In this document: one piece after another, positions 8,954-17,947 of the stretch
Numbering within the stretch: the first letter of the stretch is position 1
Layout of the letters: each line of letters opens with the position of its first letter
NCBI RefSeq assembly: GCF_900119145.1
Contig: NZ_FPIY01000006.1
Span: 62,001-126,000, forward strand
From: Cellulophaga fucicola
Lineage (GTDB): Bacteria > Bacteroidota > Bacteroidia > Flavobacteriales > Flavobacteriaceae
Direction of reading: 5' to 3'
Length of the DNA: 64,000 nucleotides
Translations under genes and position numbers: made by a program
The notes under the pieces: model-generated
What the model was told of the DNA's origin: nothing
The model's database searches: none
What the model saw: only the letters and a program-made list of their open reading frames with translations

Positions 8954-9505
8954 ATGACAACTTTAAAAGTACACAACATTGAATCTGCACCAGAAGCTGC
9001 AAAACCATTATTAGAAAATTCTCAAAAAGCATACGGAATGATTCCTGGTTTACACGGTGTTTTAGCTGGAGCTCCTGGTTTATTAAAAGCGTACCAAGAG
9101 TTACACCAATTATTTACAGAAACATCTTTTAATAACGATGAGCTTACTGTAGTTTGGCAAACAATTAATGTAGAACACGCTTGTCATTATTGTGTACCTG
9201 CACATACAGGTATTGCAAAAATGATGAAAGTTGATGATACAATTATTGATGCTTTACGTGATGAAACTCCTCTTGCAGATGCAAAATTAGAAGCGTTACG
9301 TACTATGACTTTATCTTTAACACGTAATCGTGGTAATGTTTCTCAAGAAGATTTAGAAGCATTCTATTCTGCTGGTTATGGAGAGCAACAAGTATTAGAA
9401 ATAATTTTAGGATTATCTCAAAAAGTAATTAGCAACTATACTAACCATATTGCTAATACTCCTGTTGATGATGCCTTCAAAAAATTTGCTTGGTCAAAAA
9501 AGTAA
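8954..9505 (+). CDS. Carboxymuconolactone decarboxylase/AhpD-like protein
   Basis: A 183-residue all-helical CMD/AhpD-family protein. The redox signature EHACHYCVPAH contains C77 and C80 (CxxC) and H84, the pattern of AhpD-type peroxidase partners. The first third (NSQKAYGMIPGLHGVLAGAP) matches the usual N-terminal region of uncharacterised CMD proteins. It sits behind a TetR operator and before a strong terminator, so it forms a one-gene transcription unit under TetR control, or two genes with read-through from tetR. A thiol-peroxide or electrophile defence role is inferred from CxxC and context. Confidence 0.85.
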   Translation: MTTLKVHNIESAPEAAKPLLENSQKAYGMIPGLHGVLAGAPGLLKAYQELHQLFTETSFNNDELTVVWQTINVEHACHYCVPAHTGIAKMMKVDDTIIDALRDETPLADAKLEALRTMTLSLTRNRGNVSQEDLEAFYSAGYGEQQVLEIILGLSQKVISNYTNHIANTPVDDAFKKFAWSKK

Positions 9506-9553
9506 TAAATTACAATGCCATAAGTAGATAAATGATGCAGAAGAGTGGCATAT

Positions 9554-9593
9554 TTAAACCTTCCGTTTTAAAATCGGAAGGTTTAATTTTTTT
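9554..9593 (+). terminator. Terminator after the CMD-family gene
   Basis: A 12-bp perfect stem (TTAAACCTTCCG / CGGAAGGTTTAA) with a 9-base loop is followed by seven T's. It separates the TetR-controlled unit from the redox operon. Confidence 0.85.
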
Positions 9594-9625
9594 AAGTAGA
9601 ATGTTTTTCTAGCACTAGCCATACA

Positions 9626-9633
9626 TAACTTTG
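9626..9633 (+). promoter_or_regulatory. -7 box of the redox/HAD operon
   Basis: TAACTTTG matches TAnnTTTG; transcription would start about 30 bases before the ATG at 9673. Confidence 0.45.
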
Positions 9634-9672
9634 TAAATAGAAAAATATGGCGCAAACAAAACTTAAACCAGT

Positions 9673-10338
9673 ATGAAAATACAAAGCTTTAACATAAAAA
9701 AGATAGCAAAGTATTGTGCAGAAGAAGTATTTAGAGCAAATACAGATGCTCCTGGTTTCGTTTATTTAGATCTCGGAAAAAATCTAAGCTCTTATAAATT
9801 AAGAGAAATTATGGTAAATTTAAAAAAAGAGTTATCTAATTTTACTGTAAATAAATATGACAAAAAGTTAAGTTATCATTGGCTCGTTCGTTTTGACCAA
9901 CAGGTAAATACTCCTTTTCATATAGACAATGCAGCAGATGAATCTTTTTTAATGCTTGGGTACGAGCCCAGTGATATAAGTAGTGAATTATATATAGCCG
10001 ATTTTCACAAATTTGCTAATGATAATGACATTTCACCTAAAAATTATTTAAGAAATTTTACTCCTATATTTAAAGAAGAAGCTTTATTAATACCTTTTAT
10101 TACTAAAATAGAGTCATTTTGTAAAAACACCTACAAAATTGTTTTAATAAACAATAGTAAACCAAAACCTGAAGCTAAAACTTTGGGAGTATTTCACAAA
10201 GCACAAATTGTGAGTCAAGATTTAAAGAAGAGTAGAATAGTAAATTCTATGATTATTAATATGCTTCCAAAGAATAAAATTATAGAGAATGAGCCAGATG
10301 AAAATAAATTCTTAAAGACAGATACAATAAGTAAGTAA
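9673..10338 (+). CDS. Unknown protein with an HxD motif (possible 2-oxoglutarate oxygenase-like fold)
   Basis: 221 residues, not recognised as a named family. It has no signal peptide or membrane helix. The segment SYHWLVRFDQQVNTPFHIDN contains an H-x-D pair in a beta-rich context, as in the metal-binding strand of jelly-roll 2-oxoglutarate/Fe(II) oxygenases, and a later His lies in LGVFHKAQIV. These could form an HxD...H triad, but that is inference. It leads an apparent operon with a HAD dehalogenase (12 bases on), a DsbA-like protein, a peroxiredoxin-like protein and a royal-jelly-like lipoprotein. Confidence 0.6.
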   Translation: MKIQSFNIKKIAKYCAEEVFRANTDAPGFVYLDLGKNLSSYKLREIMVNLKKELSNFTVNKYDKKLSYHWLVRFDQQVNTPFHIDNAADESFLMLGYEPSDISSELYIADFHKFANDNDISPKNYLRNFTPIFKEEALLIPFITKIESFCKNTYKIVLINNSKPKPEAKTLGVFHKAQIVSQDLKKSRIVNSMIINMLPKNKIIENEPDENKFLKTDTISK

Positions 10339-10350
10339 AAACTATTATAG

Positions 10351-11040
10351 ATGAAAACTAAAACAAGACCAAAAGTATTATTTTTTGATGTAAACGAATC
10401 TTTACTAGACTTAAACGTTATGAAAAAAAGCGTTGGTAAAGCATTAGGAAACAGAGAGGACTTATTACCATTATGGTTTTCTACAATGCTACATTATTCC
10501 CTTGTAACAACGCTTAGTGAACAATTTACAGATTTTGGAAATATTGGTGCTGCGGCATTACAGATGGTAGCTGCCAATAACAATATTACTATTTCTAAAG
10601 AAGATGCAAAAGAAGTAATGACAGCTTTTAGCTCTTTACCTCCTCACCCAGAAGTTAAAGAGGCTTTAACAGTTTTAAAAGATGCTGGGTATACATTAGT
10701 TTCTTTAACAAATTCTTCTACTAAAGGAGTAGAAACTCAATTTAAAAATGCCGAATTAACTCATTTTTTTGATGAGCGTTTAAGCGTTGAAGAGTTTGGA
10801 AAATACAAACCAGCCAAAGACGTATACAATTGGGCCGCTAATAAAATGGGGGTTAAACCTAACGATTGTATAATGATTGCTGCTCACGGATGGGATATTG
10901 CCGGCGCAATTTGGGCAGGCTGGAGAGGTGCTTTTATTGCTAGACCAGGAAAACAATTGTATCCTTTAGCACCGCTACCAGAAATTAACGAACCCAATTT
11001 ACTGCTAATTGCAAAAAAACTTATCGCACTTAAAGCATAG
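10351..11040 (+). CDS. Haloacid dehalogenase type II (HAD superfamily)
   Basis: 229 residues with the HAD motifs in order: nucleophile D13 in FFDVNESLLDL, the motif II stretch SLTNSS, the motif III lysine in GKYKPAKD, and AAHGWDIAGA carrying the motif IV Asp. The length and the NESLLDL variant fit the type II 2-haloacid dehalogenase subgroup. The gene follows the unknown HxD gene by 12 bases and precedes the DsbA-like gene by 47. The product of the fragment at 1-303 is a close paralogue. The substrate (haloacid or small organic phosphate) cannot be settled from sequence. Confidence 0.88.
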   Translation: MKTKTRPKVLFFDVNESLLDLNVMKKSVGKALGNREDLLPLWFSTMLHYSLVTTLSEQFTDFGNIGAAALQMVAANNNITISKEDAKEVMTAFSSLPPHPEVKEALTVLKDAGYTLVSLTNSSTKGVETQFKNAELTHFFDERLSVEEFGKYKPAKDVYNWAANKMGVKPNDCIMIAAHGWDIAGAIWAGWRGAFIARPGKQLYPLAPLPEINEPNLLLIAKKLIALKA

Positions 11041-11087
11041 TTATTAGGTTTCAAAAAAAAATAGGAAAGAATATAAAATATTATAAG

Positions 11088-11744
11088 ATGGCAGAAAAAA
11101 TTAAAATAGATGTAGTATCGGATGTTGTTTGTCCTTGGTGTGCTATTGGCTATAAACGCCTAGAACAAGCCATTACAGAAATGGGAATTGAAGACAAAAT
11201 AGAATTAGAATGGCAACCGTTCCAGTTAAATCCTAATATTCCGGCCGAAGGTCAGGATTTAGAAGAACATATTACAGAAAAATATGGTTCTACACCAGAA
11301 CAGCAAAAAGAGTCTCAAGAGCGTATGACAGATTTTGGGGCCGAACTTAATTTTAAGTTTGATTATTTTAAGGGTATGCGAATGGCAAACACTTTTGATG
11401 CTCACGTACTATTAGATTACGCCAAAGAACAAGGCAAACAAACAGCACTAAAAATGCGACTAATGAATGCCTTTTTTGGGGAACACAAAGATGTATCTAA
11501 CAGAGATGTTCTAAAAAAAGAACTAGAAACCGTTGGTTTAAATACTACAGAAGCTTTCGCTTTACTTGATAATGAAGAACTAAGAACTAAAGTTAGATCT
11601 GAAGAAGATTACTGGAAAAGTTTAGGTGTAAACTCTGTGCCAACAGTAGTTTTTAATCGTAAAAGCGCATTAACTGGTGCACAGCCAGTAGCCATTTACA
11701 AACAGGTATTAACAGAGTTAATTGCAGAACAACAATCTGTTTAA
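11088..11744 (+). CDS. DsbA family oxidoreductase (FrnE-like)
   Basis: 218 residues. A cytosolic DsbA/FrnE-type protein with the active site C15-P-W-C18 directly after the first strand, a helical insertion (about residues 60-150), and the cis-Pro segment SVPTVVFN near the C-terminus. It has no signal peptide, so it is a cytosolic 2-hydroxychromene-2-carboxylate isomerase/FrnE relative rather than a periplasmic disulphide catalyst. Its position between a HAD dehalogenase and a peroxiredoxin-like gene suggests thiol-redox or xenobiotic stress handling. Confidence 0.88.
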   Translation: MAEKIKIDVVSDVVCPWCAIGYKRLEQAITEMGIEDKIELEWQPFQLNPNIPAEGQDLEEHITEKYGSTPEQQKESQERMTDFGAELNFKFDYFKGMRMANTFDAHVLLDYAKEQGKQTALKMRLMNAFFGEHKDVSNRDVLKKELETVGLNTTEAFALLDNEELRTKVRSEEDYWKSLGVNSVPTVVFNRKSALTGAQPVAIYKQVLTELIAEQQSV

Positions 11745-11771
11745 TTTTACAAATTGTTAAAAACACAACAA

Positions 11772-12437
11772 ATGAACAACAATAAAAACATAGGAGAATT
11801 AGACGCTTTATTAGATAAAGTACGCCAAACAGGTGCAGCTAAATTCACAGACGAAAAGAAACAGATATATGCAGATGGTATTTCTAGTGTTAAAAACTCT
11901 GGAGTTTTAGATTCGGCTTTGAAAGTTGGTGACAAAGCGCATAATTTTACTTTAAAAAATGCTTTAAATGAGTCGGTTTCTTTGTATGATGAACTAAAAA
12001 ACGGACCTGTAGTTTTAACCTGGTACAGGGGTGGTTGGTGTCCGTACTGTAATATTACATTACACGCTTTACAAGAAAAATTACCTGAATTTAAAAACGA
12101 AGGCGCTACGCTTTTAGCTTTAACTCCAGAATTGCCAGATAACTCTTTAAGTACATCAGAAAAAAACAATTTAGAATTTGCTGTTTTAAGCGATTTAAAA
12201 AACACTATTGGTAAAGAATATGGCGTGATTTATACGTTAACAGACGATGTGGCTACTATTTACAACGCTGGTTTTGGTTTAAATAATGTAAATGGAGATA
12301 CTAGTAATGAACTGCCTTTAGCTGCTACTTATGTTATTGATACTAACGGAATAATTACGTATGCTTTTTTAGATGCAGATTATACCGTACGTGCAGAACC
12401 TTCAGAAATATTGGCTGCTTTACAAAAGTTAAAATAA
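11772..12437 (+). CDS. Peroxiredoxin-like (AhpC/TSA) family protein
   Basis: 221 residues from the ATG at 11772. An upstream TTG at 11754 is in frame but the ATG start gives a normal N-terminus. A thioredoxin fold with an active site RGGWCPYC (C90, C93) and downstream TYVIDTNGIITYAF matches the 'peroxiredoxin-like' branch of the AhpC/TSA family. It probably reduces peroxides with thioredoxin-type partners. It lies 27 bases after the DsbA-like gene and 27 before the lipoprotein gene, in one operon. Confidence 0.85.
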   Translation: MNNNKNIGELDALLDKVRQTGAAKFTDEKKQIYADGISSVKNSGVLDSALKVGDKAHNFTLKNALNESVSLYDELKNGPVVLTWYRGGWCPYCNITLHALQEKLPEFKNEGATLLALTPELPDNSLSTSEKNNLEFAVLSDLKNTIGKEYGVIYTLTDDVATIYNAGFGLNNVNGDTSNELPLAATYVIDTNGIITYAFLDADYTVRAEPSEILAALQKLK

Positions 12438-12464
12438 TATATTTTTAGTAAGAAAAACGAATCA

Positions 12465-13544
12465 ATGAAAAATTTAAGCTATATAATTATCCTTTCTATT
12501 TTATTTATTTCTTGTAAAGAAAAAACAGATAATAAAATAAAATCTACACCTGTAGTCATACAGACTGAAACGCCAAAAGTTACACAAATAACATCTTTTA
12601 AGGGGCAACAAGTAACTGGAATTTCGGTAAGTAACAAGGGGCGTATTTTTGTAAATTTCCCTAGATGGAGAAAAGGAGTTGCAAATTCGGTCTTAGAAAT
12701 AAGCAAAAACACTAAAGAACCTTTTCCTAATAAAGAATGGAACTCTTGGGAAATTGGAGATACAGTTGCTGATAATAAATTTGTTGGAGTACAGTCTGTA
12801 GTTGCTTTTGAAGATTTATTATACGTTTTAGATACCAGAAGTGCGCTTTTTCAAGAAGTAGTAGATGCACCTAGAGTTTTTGTTTTCAACTTAAAAACAA
12901 ATGCATTAGAGCATACTTATATTTTAAACGAAGAAGCTTATCACCCTAACTCTTATATAAATGATTTACGAGTTGATAAAAAGAACAACAAAATCTATTT
13001 TACAGATTCTGGAAACTCTGGCTTAGTTATCCTAGACGTAGCAACAAAAAAGTTTACTCGAGTTTTAGACCACCATTCTTCTACAGAAGCAGAACAAGAT
13101 TTTTTAACTTTTGCAGATGGTAAATGGTCAAATACGGTACATTCTGATGGTATTGCTTTAGACACAAAAAACGATAAATTGTACTACCACGCACTTACTG
13201 GTTACAGTCTTTACAGTATACCAACTGCTGCATTAAGCTTAAAAGATACTGTTGCCATAAAAAAAGGAGTGACTTTTGAAGCCAAAACATCTGCTCCTGA
13301 CGGAATGATTTTTGATAATAATGGTATTCTGTATTATGCAGATTTAGAGAATAACAAAATTATGTATCGCAAACCAGATGGTAGCACACATATTTTAATT
13401 GAAGGTGATAAGGTAAAATGGGCAGATACGTTTAGTATTTACAATAACTATTTATACTATACCAATTCTAGAATTAACGAAGTAACAGCAGATATTTCTG
13501 CAATGGATTTTACTGTTCATAAAATAGAGTTACCTACAAACTAA
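12465..13544 (+). CDS. Major royal jelly/yellow-family lipoprotein
   Basis: 359 residues with a lipoprotein signal (ILSILFISC, lipid-accepting Cys near residue 17). The rest is a six-bladed propeller of the major royal jelly protein/Yellow family, with repeats such as GRIFVNFPRW, YINDLRVDKKNNKIYFTDSG, SDGIALDTKNDKLYYHAL and APDGMIFDNNGILYYADL. Bacterial members are uncharacterised and resemble SMP-30-like sugar lactonases. It is the last gene of the redox operon and is exported, whereas the other products are cytosolic. Confidence 0.85.
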   Translation: MKNLSYIIILSILFISCKEKTDNKIKSTPVVIQTETPKVTQITSFKGQQVTGISVSNKGRIFVNFPRWRKGVANSVLEISKNTKEPFPNKEWNSWEIGDTVADNKFVGVQSVVAFEDLLYVLDTRSALFQEVVDAPRVFVFNLKTNALEHTYILNEEAYHPNSYINDLRVDKKNNKIYFTDSGNSGLVILDVATKKFTRVLDHHSSTEAEQDFLTFADGKWSNTVHSDGIALDTKNDKLYYHALTGYSLYSIPTAALSLKDTVAIKKGVTFEAKTSAPDGMIFDNNGILYYADLENNKIMYRKPDGSTHILIEGDKVKWADTFSIYNNYLYYTNSRINEVTADISAMDFTVHKIELPTN

Positions 13545-13607
13545 AACCTAATCATTTATTGCGCTTTAATTAACGTTAGCACTTAAATCCTTAAAAAACA
13601 ATTACCT

Positions 13608-13615
13608 TATCTTTG
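13608..13615 (+). promoter_or_regulatory. -7 box immediately upstream of the FUSC gene
   Basis: TATCTTTG, a perfect TAnnTTTG match, lies only 6 bases before the ATG at 13622. If used, the mRNA would be leaderless or nearly so. Confidence 0.4.
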
Positions 13616-13621
13616 CATTCA

Positions 13622-15883
13622 ATGCAAAAAAAGATTACAACGTATTTAAAAACTATAGAGCTTTTTTTAAAAGGCTCTAGTTTTTACAGAGGTATAGTAC
13701 TAACCGTTTCTGTGGTTATTCCTCTAGTGTTTTTTAATTTGATAGGACATATGGAGTATGCGCCTTCAATTGTATTAGGTGCCTTTTTAAATGCTCCAAG
13801 TGATGTTCCTGGCAGCCTAAAACGTAAAGTAAACGGTATTTTAATTGGTATAACACTAACTATGTTGGTTACACTTGTTATACTATTTACCAAAACTATT
13901 TTTATACTATTATTGGGTGTAATTGCGGTTTTAAGCTTTTTAATAGCATTAATTTCTGCTTATGGCTTTAGAGCTTCTTTAGTATCTTTTTCTGGTTTAC
14001 TAGCAATTGTACTTGGTTTGGCCGTAAAAAAACCTGAAGCTACAGAAATTTGGTTGCACGTCTTATTGATTGGTGCAGGTGGATTATGGTATTTATTTGT
14101 CTCTTTAATCTCTGGGTGGATTTCTCCTAAAAAAGATGTAGATCAGCTTTTGTCTGATACTTCTGCACTTACAGGAAAGTATTTAAAAATTAGAGCCAAG
14201 CTATTAACAAAACCGGCAAAAAGAGATAAATTTTCTACTAAGGCACTTATTATACAAACGCAAATAAGTGAAAAACACGAAACATTAAGAGAGCTTTTAT
14301 TAAAAGATCGTAAGCGTTCTGGTAGGTCTTTATCAAACGAAAAAAGATTATTAATTTTTATTTCGTTGGTCGATATTTTTGAGCTAGCTCTGGCTAACAA
14401 CTTAGATTACTCTAAAATAGATTCGCTCTTTGTTTTACAGAAACAACACTTAAAATCATTTAAAAAAATGAATAAAGTAATGGGCAACCACCTTATTACT
14501 TTGTCTGAATTGTTATTAAAAAAAGGAAACCTACCAGACATATCTATATTAAACAAAACGTTTAAAGAATGCAACGCTTCTATAAACGCTTATGTAGAAG
14601 AGCTTAAATTACCTAAAGCCAGAGATGGCGCTATTACGCTAAGAAACTTACACGATTACCAAAAGCAACTGCTTTCAGAAATTGAAGCAATTAGACGTGT
14701 ATTAAACAATAAAGAAAATGCTTCTAAAGTTTTATTAAAAACTCAAGAATCTAAACAGTTTTTAACGTTGCAAGAATATAAGTTTAATATTCTTTTACAA
14801 CATTTTAGTTTAAAATCTCCAATGCTTAGGCACGCGCTAAGACTTTCTTTTGCTATAGTTTTTGGTTTTGTTTTAGGGAGCCTTTTGGATGTTAAAAATG
14901 CATACTGGATAGTGCTAACTATTATTGTAATTATGAGGCCTAATTACGGGCTTACCAAAGAGCGCTCTAAAAACCGAATTATAGGTACTATTATTGGTGC
15001 CGTAATAGCCACTATTATTGTTCTTATTACTAAAAACACAATAGTTTATATGGTTTTAGCCGTAGTATCGTTAACCTTTGCCTTTTCATTAATACAACAG
15101 AGTTATAAAGCTGGTGCAGCCTTTATAACGTTAAACATTGTTTTTGTTTATGCGTTACTAGACCCTAATGCGTTCTCGGTAATTCAATATCGTGTAATAG
15201 ACACAATTTTTGGTGCAGGTATAGCACTACTAGCCAATTATATTTTATTTCCAAGTTGGGAATATAAAAACTTAGATAAAGTTATTTTAAAAGTTATTCT
15301 AAGTAATAGAGATTATCTAGATGCTACTAAAAAATTATATCAAAATAAAGAAACCTACACTTTAGAGTACAAAGTATATAGAAAAGAGGCTTTTTTAGCA
15401 ATGAGTAATTTAAATGCAGCCTTTCAGCGTTTAACTCAAGATCCTAAATCTAAACAAAAGGAATCTGTATTAATTTATGATATTGTAACGCTAAACCATA
15501 CTATGCTTTCTGCTATTGCGTCTATAGGTAGTTATATTTTAAATCACGAAACTACACCTGCATCTAGTGAGTTTAATATTATTGTTTCTAGTATAAACGA
15601 GTCCTTAACCAATTCGGCTCTAAAATTAGAAAACAAAAATAGTAACCCAATAGAAGAAGAAAAAGAAGAAGTACACAAAGCACAAAAAAAGCTTTTAAAA
15701 GATTTTGATGCTTTAGCTCTTGCTAGAGATAAGGATATAGAAGCTGGCAAAACTGAAATAGATAAAGCTACCTTACTTAATTTACAAGAGTCTCACTTAA
15801 TATCTAACCAATTGGTTTGGCTTAAAACATTATCAGAAAACTTAAGGAAAGTAACTTTTAAGTACACAGCTATTTTTAAATAA
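13622..15883 (+). CDS. FUSC family inner-membrane protein (YccS-like)
   Basis: 753 residues from the ATG at 13622; a TTG nine bases upstream is also in frame. Two membrane blocks, about residues 20-170 and 400-550, each with several hydrophobic helices, are separated and followed by long charged helical regions. The second block contains IVLTIIVIMRPNYGLTKERS, the RPxYG signature of the FUSC/YccS family (fusaric-acid-resistance-type exporters). The substrate is unknown; relatives export aromatic acids. It is monocistronic. Confidence 0.85.
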   Translation: MQKKITTYLKTIELFLKGSSFYRGIVLTVSVVIPLVFFNLIGHMEYAPSIVLGAFLNAPSDVPGSLKRKVNGILIGITLTMLVTLVILFTKTIFILLLGVIAVLSFLIALISAYGFRASLVSFSGLLAIVLGLAVKKPEATEIWLHVLLIGAGGLWYLFVSLISGWISPKKDVDQLLSDTSALTGKYLKIRAKLLTKPAKRDKFSTKALIIQTQISEKHETLRELLLKDRKRSGRSLSNEKRLLIFISLVDIFELALANNLDYSKIDSLFVLQKQHLKSFKKMNKVMGNHLITLSELLLKKGNLPDISILNKTFKECNASINAYVEELKLPKARDGAITLRNLHDYQKQLLSEIEAIRRVLNNKENASKVLLKTQESKQFLTLQEYKFNILLQHFSLKSPMLRHALRLSFAIVFGFVLGSLLDVKNAYWIVLTIIVIMRPNYGLTKERSKNRIIGTIIGAVIATIIVLITKNTIVYMVLAVVSLTFAFSLIQQSYKAGAAFITLNIVFVYALLDPNAFSVIQYRVIDTIFGAGIALLANYILFPSWEYKNLDKVILKVILSNRDYLDATKKLYQNKETYTLEYKVYRKEAFLAMSNLNAAFQRLTQDPKSKQKESVLIYDIVTLNHTMLSAIASIGSYILNHETTPASSEFNIIVSSINESLTNSALKLENKNSNPIEEEKEEVHKAQKKLLKDFDALALARDKDIEAGKTEIDKATLLNLQESHLISNQLVWLKTLSENLRKVTFKYTAIFK

Positions 15884-15930
15884 CCAGCTTATTTTCTTAC
15901 ATTAGTTAAAACACTAAACTGTTCTTCCTT

Positions 15931-16818
15931 ATGAAAAAATATATTTTTCTTTTTGTATTCATAGTATTTACCTGCACTACATATGCACAAACAAAAAGTC
16001 CGTTAAGTAAGCTTTTATGGGAAAATGTAGAAACCTGTTTTTCTAACTTTAGAGATTTAGATGAAGAAGATAAAAAAGGTTTAGAAATTATAGATGATAC
16101 AAAAAACGGATATCTAGAAGTTTGCGGTACCTACCCTACTTGTGGCTGTTATTGTAGTTCTTACGCTGCAGCATATAAGGATTTAGACAATAATTACACT
16201 ATTTTACAATCTAATGAAGTTTCTTGCAATTGGACAAAGAGTACATCGTCTAATAAAGAACTAGCTACTATTTTGCCTAATCACTTTGGTCTTCGTACTT
16301 TTTCATCAGCTCAAATAATTCAGCAATTAGCAAACCCTGCATTTTATTTCAATTTTACCATTCCTAGAAAGGGTACAGATACCAAAGTAAATATAGAACT
16401 TATACCTTTTGGGCTAAACATTAAAGGTACTGGTGCTTGGTTATATAGTTATAATGAAAACTTAGGAAAACCAAAATCTATAACTAGTATACAGTCTATT
16501 GCAAATTCTATTAAAGATGATAAAACATTAGATTATTTAATATCTGGTTCGCTAGATAGCATTGCTCCAATAGATTTAAAAATAATAAAAGCTAATAGTA
16601 CTACAGATAACATATCTTCAACAAAAGAGCTTGGTAAAACACTAGAAGAATTAAAAAAAATATACACTGCTTACTTAACTATAGAACACGCTTACATTAT
16701 ATTAAGTTGGGATAAAGAAAACGCCGTTTTTATTATAAAAGAAAAAGGAGAAAAACCAGCCTATAAATCTTTTAAAACATTTCTACTACAAGGTAGTTAT
16801 TGGGCTGCTATGTGTTAA
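15931..16818 (+). CDS. Hypothetical exported protein
   Basis: 295 residues, not recognised. A signal peptide at residues 1-20 (FLFVFIVFTCTTYAQ) marks it as secreted or periplasmic. A cysteine-rich patch CGTYPTCGCYCSSY near residues 69-82 could bind metal or form disulphides. The middle part is a mix of beta strands, and the C-terminus repeats strand patterns such as IILSWDKENAVFIIKEKGEK. It lies 47 bases after the FUSC gene, with its own possible promoter region. Confidence 0.6.
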   Translation: MKKYIFLFVFIVFTCTTYAQTKSPLSKLLWENVETCFSNFRDLDEEDKKGLEIIDDTKNGYLEVCGTYPTCGCYCSSYAAAYKDLDNNYTILQSNEVSCNWTKSTSSNKELATILPNHFGLRTFSSAQIIQQLANPAFYFNFTIPRKGTDTKVNIELIPFGLNIKGTGAWLYSYNENLGKPKSITSIQSIANSIKDDKTLDYLISGSLDSIAPIDLKIIKANSTTDNISSTKELGKTLEELKKIYTAYLTIEHAYIILSWDKENAVFIIKEKGEKPAYKSFKTFLLQGSYWAAMC

Positions 16819-16975
16819 AGTATATGTAGCAATGAACAATAAAGAATTCTAGTGGCTATATACTTTTATTAAAAACAAACCATATAGTTGTTAAACCGTA
16901 AAGTGTTTAAAAAAAATAGAGATCACAATTTGGTTAAAAAAAAATTAAATACGCTTAAAAACTCGGGGCTTTTAG

Positions 16976-16983
16976 TACTTTTG
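16976..16983 (+). promoter_or_regulatory. -7 box upstream of the DUF4197 gene
   Basis: TACTTTTG matches TAnnTTTG and lies 42 bases before the ATG at 17026. This supports that ATG over an upstream start, which would lie before the promoter element. Confidence 0.45.
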
Positions 16984-17025
16984 CAGTACCTAATAAGGTA
17001 TTTTATAAACACAAACCATAACATT

Positions 17026-17730
17026 ATGAAAAAATTACTATTGGTAATTGTTTTATTTAACTTAGTTAGTTGTGCAGAGTTGCAACAAGTAGTAAATCAA
17101 TTACCGCAAAGTGGAGCCGTTTTAAGCAACCAAGAAATTGCAAATGGCTTAACCGCAGCACTTAACCAAGGCATACAAAAACAAGTTAGCAAACTTACCC
17201 TAAAAGATGGTTACTATAAAAATGAACTGGTAAAAATATTACTACCAGAAGAATTACAGAAAGTAGACAACACTTTACGTAAAATTGGGTTAGGAAACTT
17301 AGCAGATGAAGGTTTAAAAGCTATTAACAGAGCTGCAGAAGATGCTGTTGGTGAGGCTACTCCTATTTTTGTTAATGCTATAACAAATATGAGTTTTACA
17401 GATGCTAAAAATATTTTAGTTGGGTCGGACAATGCAGCTACACAATATTTAACTGCAAATACAGAAACTGCACTATACAATAAATTTAATCCTGTAATTA
17501 AAAACTCTTTTTCTAAAGTTGGTGCAGATAAAATTTGGACACAATTAATTACTAAATACAACAACATACCATTGGTACAACCTGTAAATCCAGATTTAAC
17601 AGATTACGTTACACAACAGGCTTTAGAAGGTGTTTTTACAATGATTGCTGTTGAAGAAAAAGAAATAAGAAACAAGGTATCTTCTAGGTCTACTGATCTT
17701 CTTAAAAAAGTATTTGCCCTACAAGATTAA
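17026..17730 (+). CDS. DUF4197 family lipoprotein
   Basis: 234 residues from the ATG at 17026. The reading frame is open farther upstream, but only this start gives the lipoprotein signal (LLLVIVLFNLVSC, Cys near 16) and it sits just behind a -7 box. The mature part matches DUF4197: LSNQEIANGLTAALNQGIQK, then AEDAVGEATPIFVNAI and the conserved YLTANTETALYNKF, FSKVGADKIW and ALEGVFTMIAVEE segments. The function is unknown. It is mostly helical and anchored to a membrane by lipid. Confidence 0.85.
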   Translation: MKKLLLVIVLFNLVSCAELQQVVNQLPQSGAVLSNQEIANGLTAALNQGIQKQVSKLTLKDGYYKNELVKILLPEELQKVDNTLRKIGLGNLADEGLKAINRAAEDAVGEATPIFVNAITNMSFTDAKNILVGSDNAATQYLTANTETALYNKFNPVIKNSFSKVGADKIWTQLITKYNNIPLVQPVNPDLTDYVTQQALEGVFTMIAVEEKEIRNKVSSRSTDLLKKVFALQD

Positions 17731-17901
17731 AAATATTACTAATTTTTATTACAATTTTACAATAATCTAAAAATAAGGACGTTATGTAAATATGAAACGC
17801 GTTATCTAACTTATTATTAATGTTTAGTTAACCGTGGATATTACAAAATTTTCGATTTTTGTAAAAAAATTGAGTTAGTATTTTTTTGAGTTAGTTAGTT
17901 T

Positions 17902-17936
17902 AAAACCGGTGGGAGCACCGGTTTTTATTTTTTACA
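17902..17936. terminator. Strong hairpin terminator between convergent genes
   Basis: A 10-bp perfect stem (AAAACCGGTG / CACCGGTTTT) with a GGAG loop is followed on the + strand by a T-rich run. It sits between the + strand DUF4197 gene and the - strand alpha/beta hydrolase gene. The preceding stretch 17731-17901 holds nothing else recognisable. Confidence 0.8.
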
Positions 17937-17947
17937 ATAGTTTGTAT

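Noticed and set aside
9647-9676. Nine-codon ORF overlapping the start of the HxD gene
   Set aside because: Too short to support as a gene; no family match or ribosome-binding evidence. It is mentioned only as a possible leader peptide.
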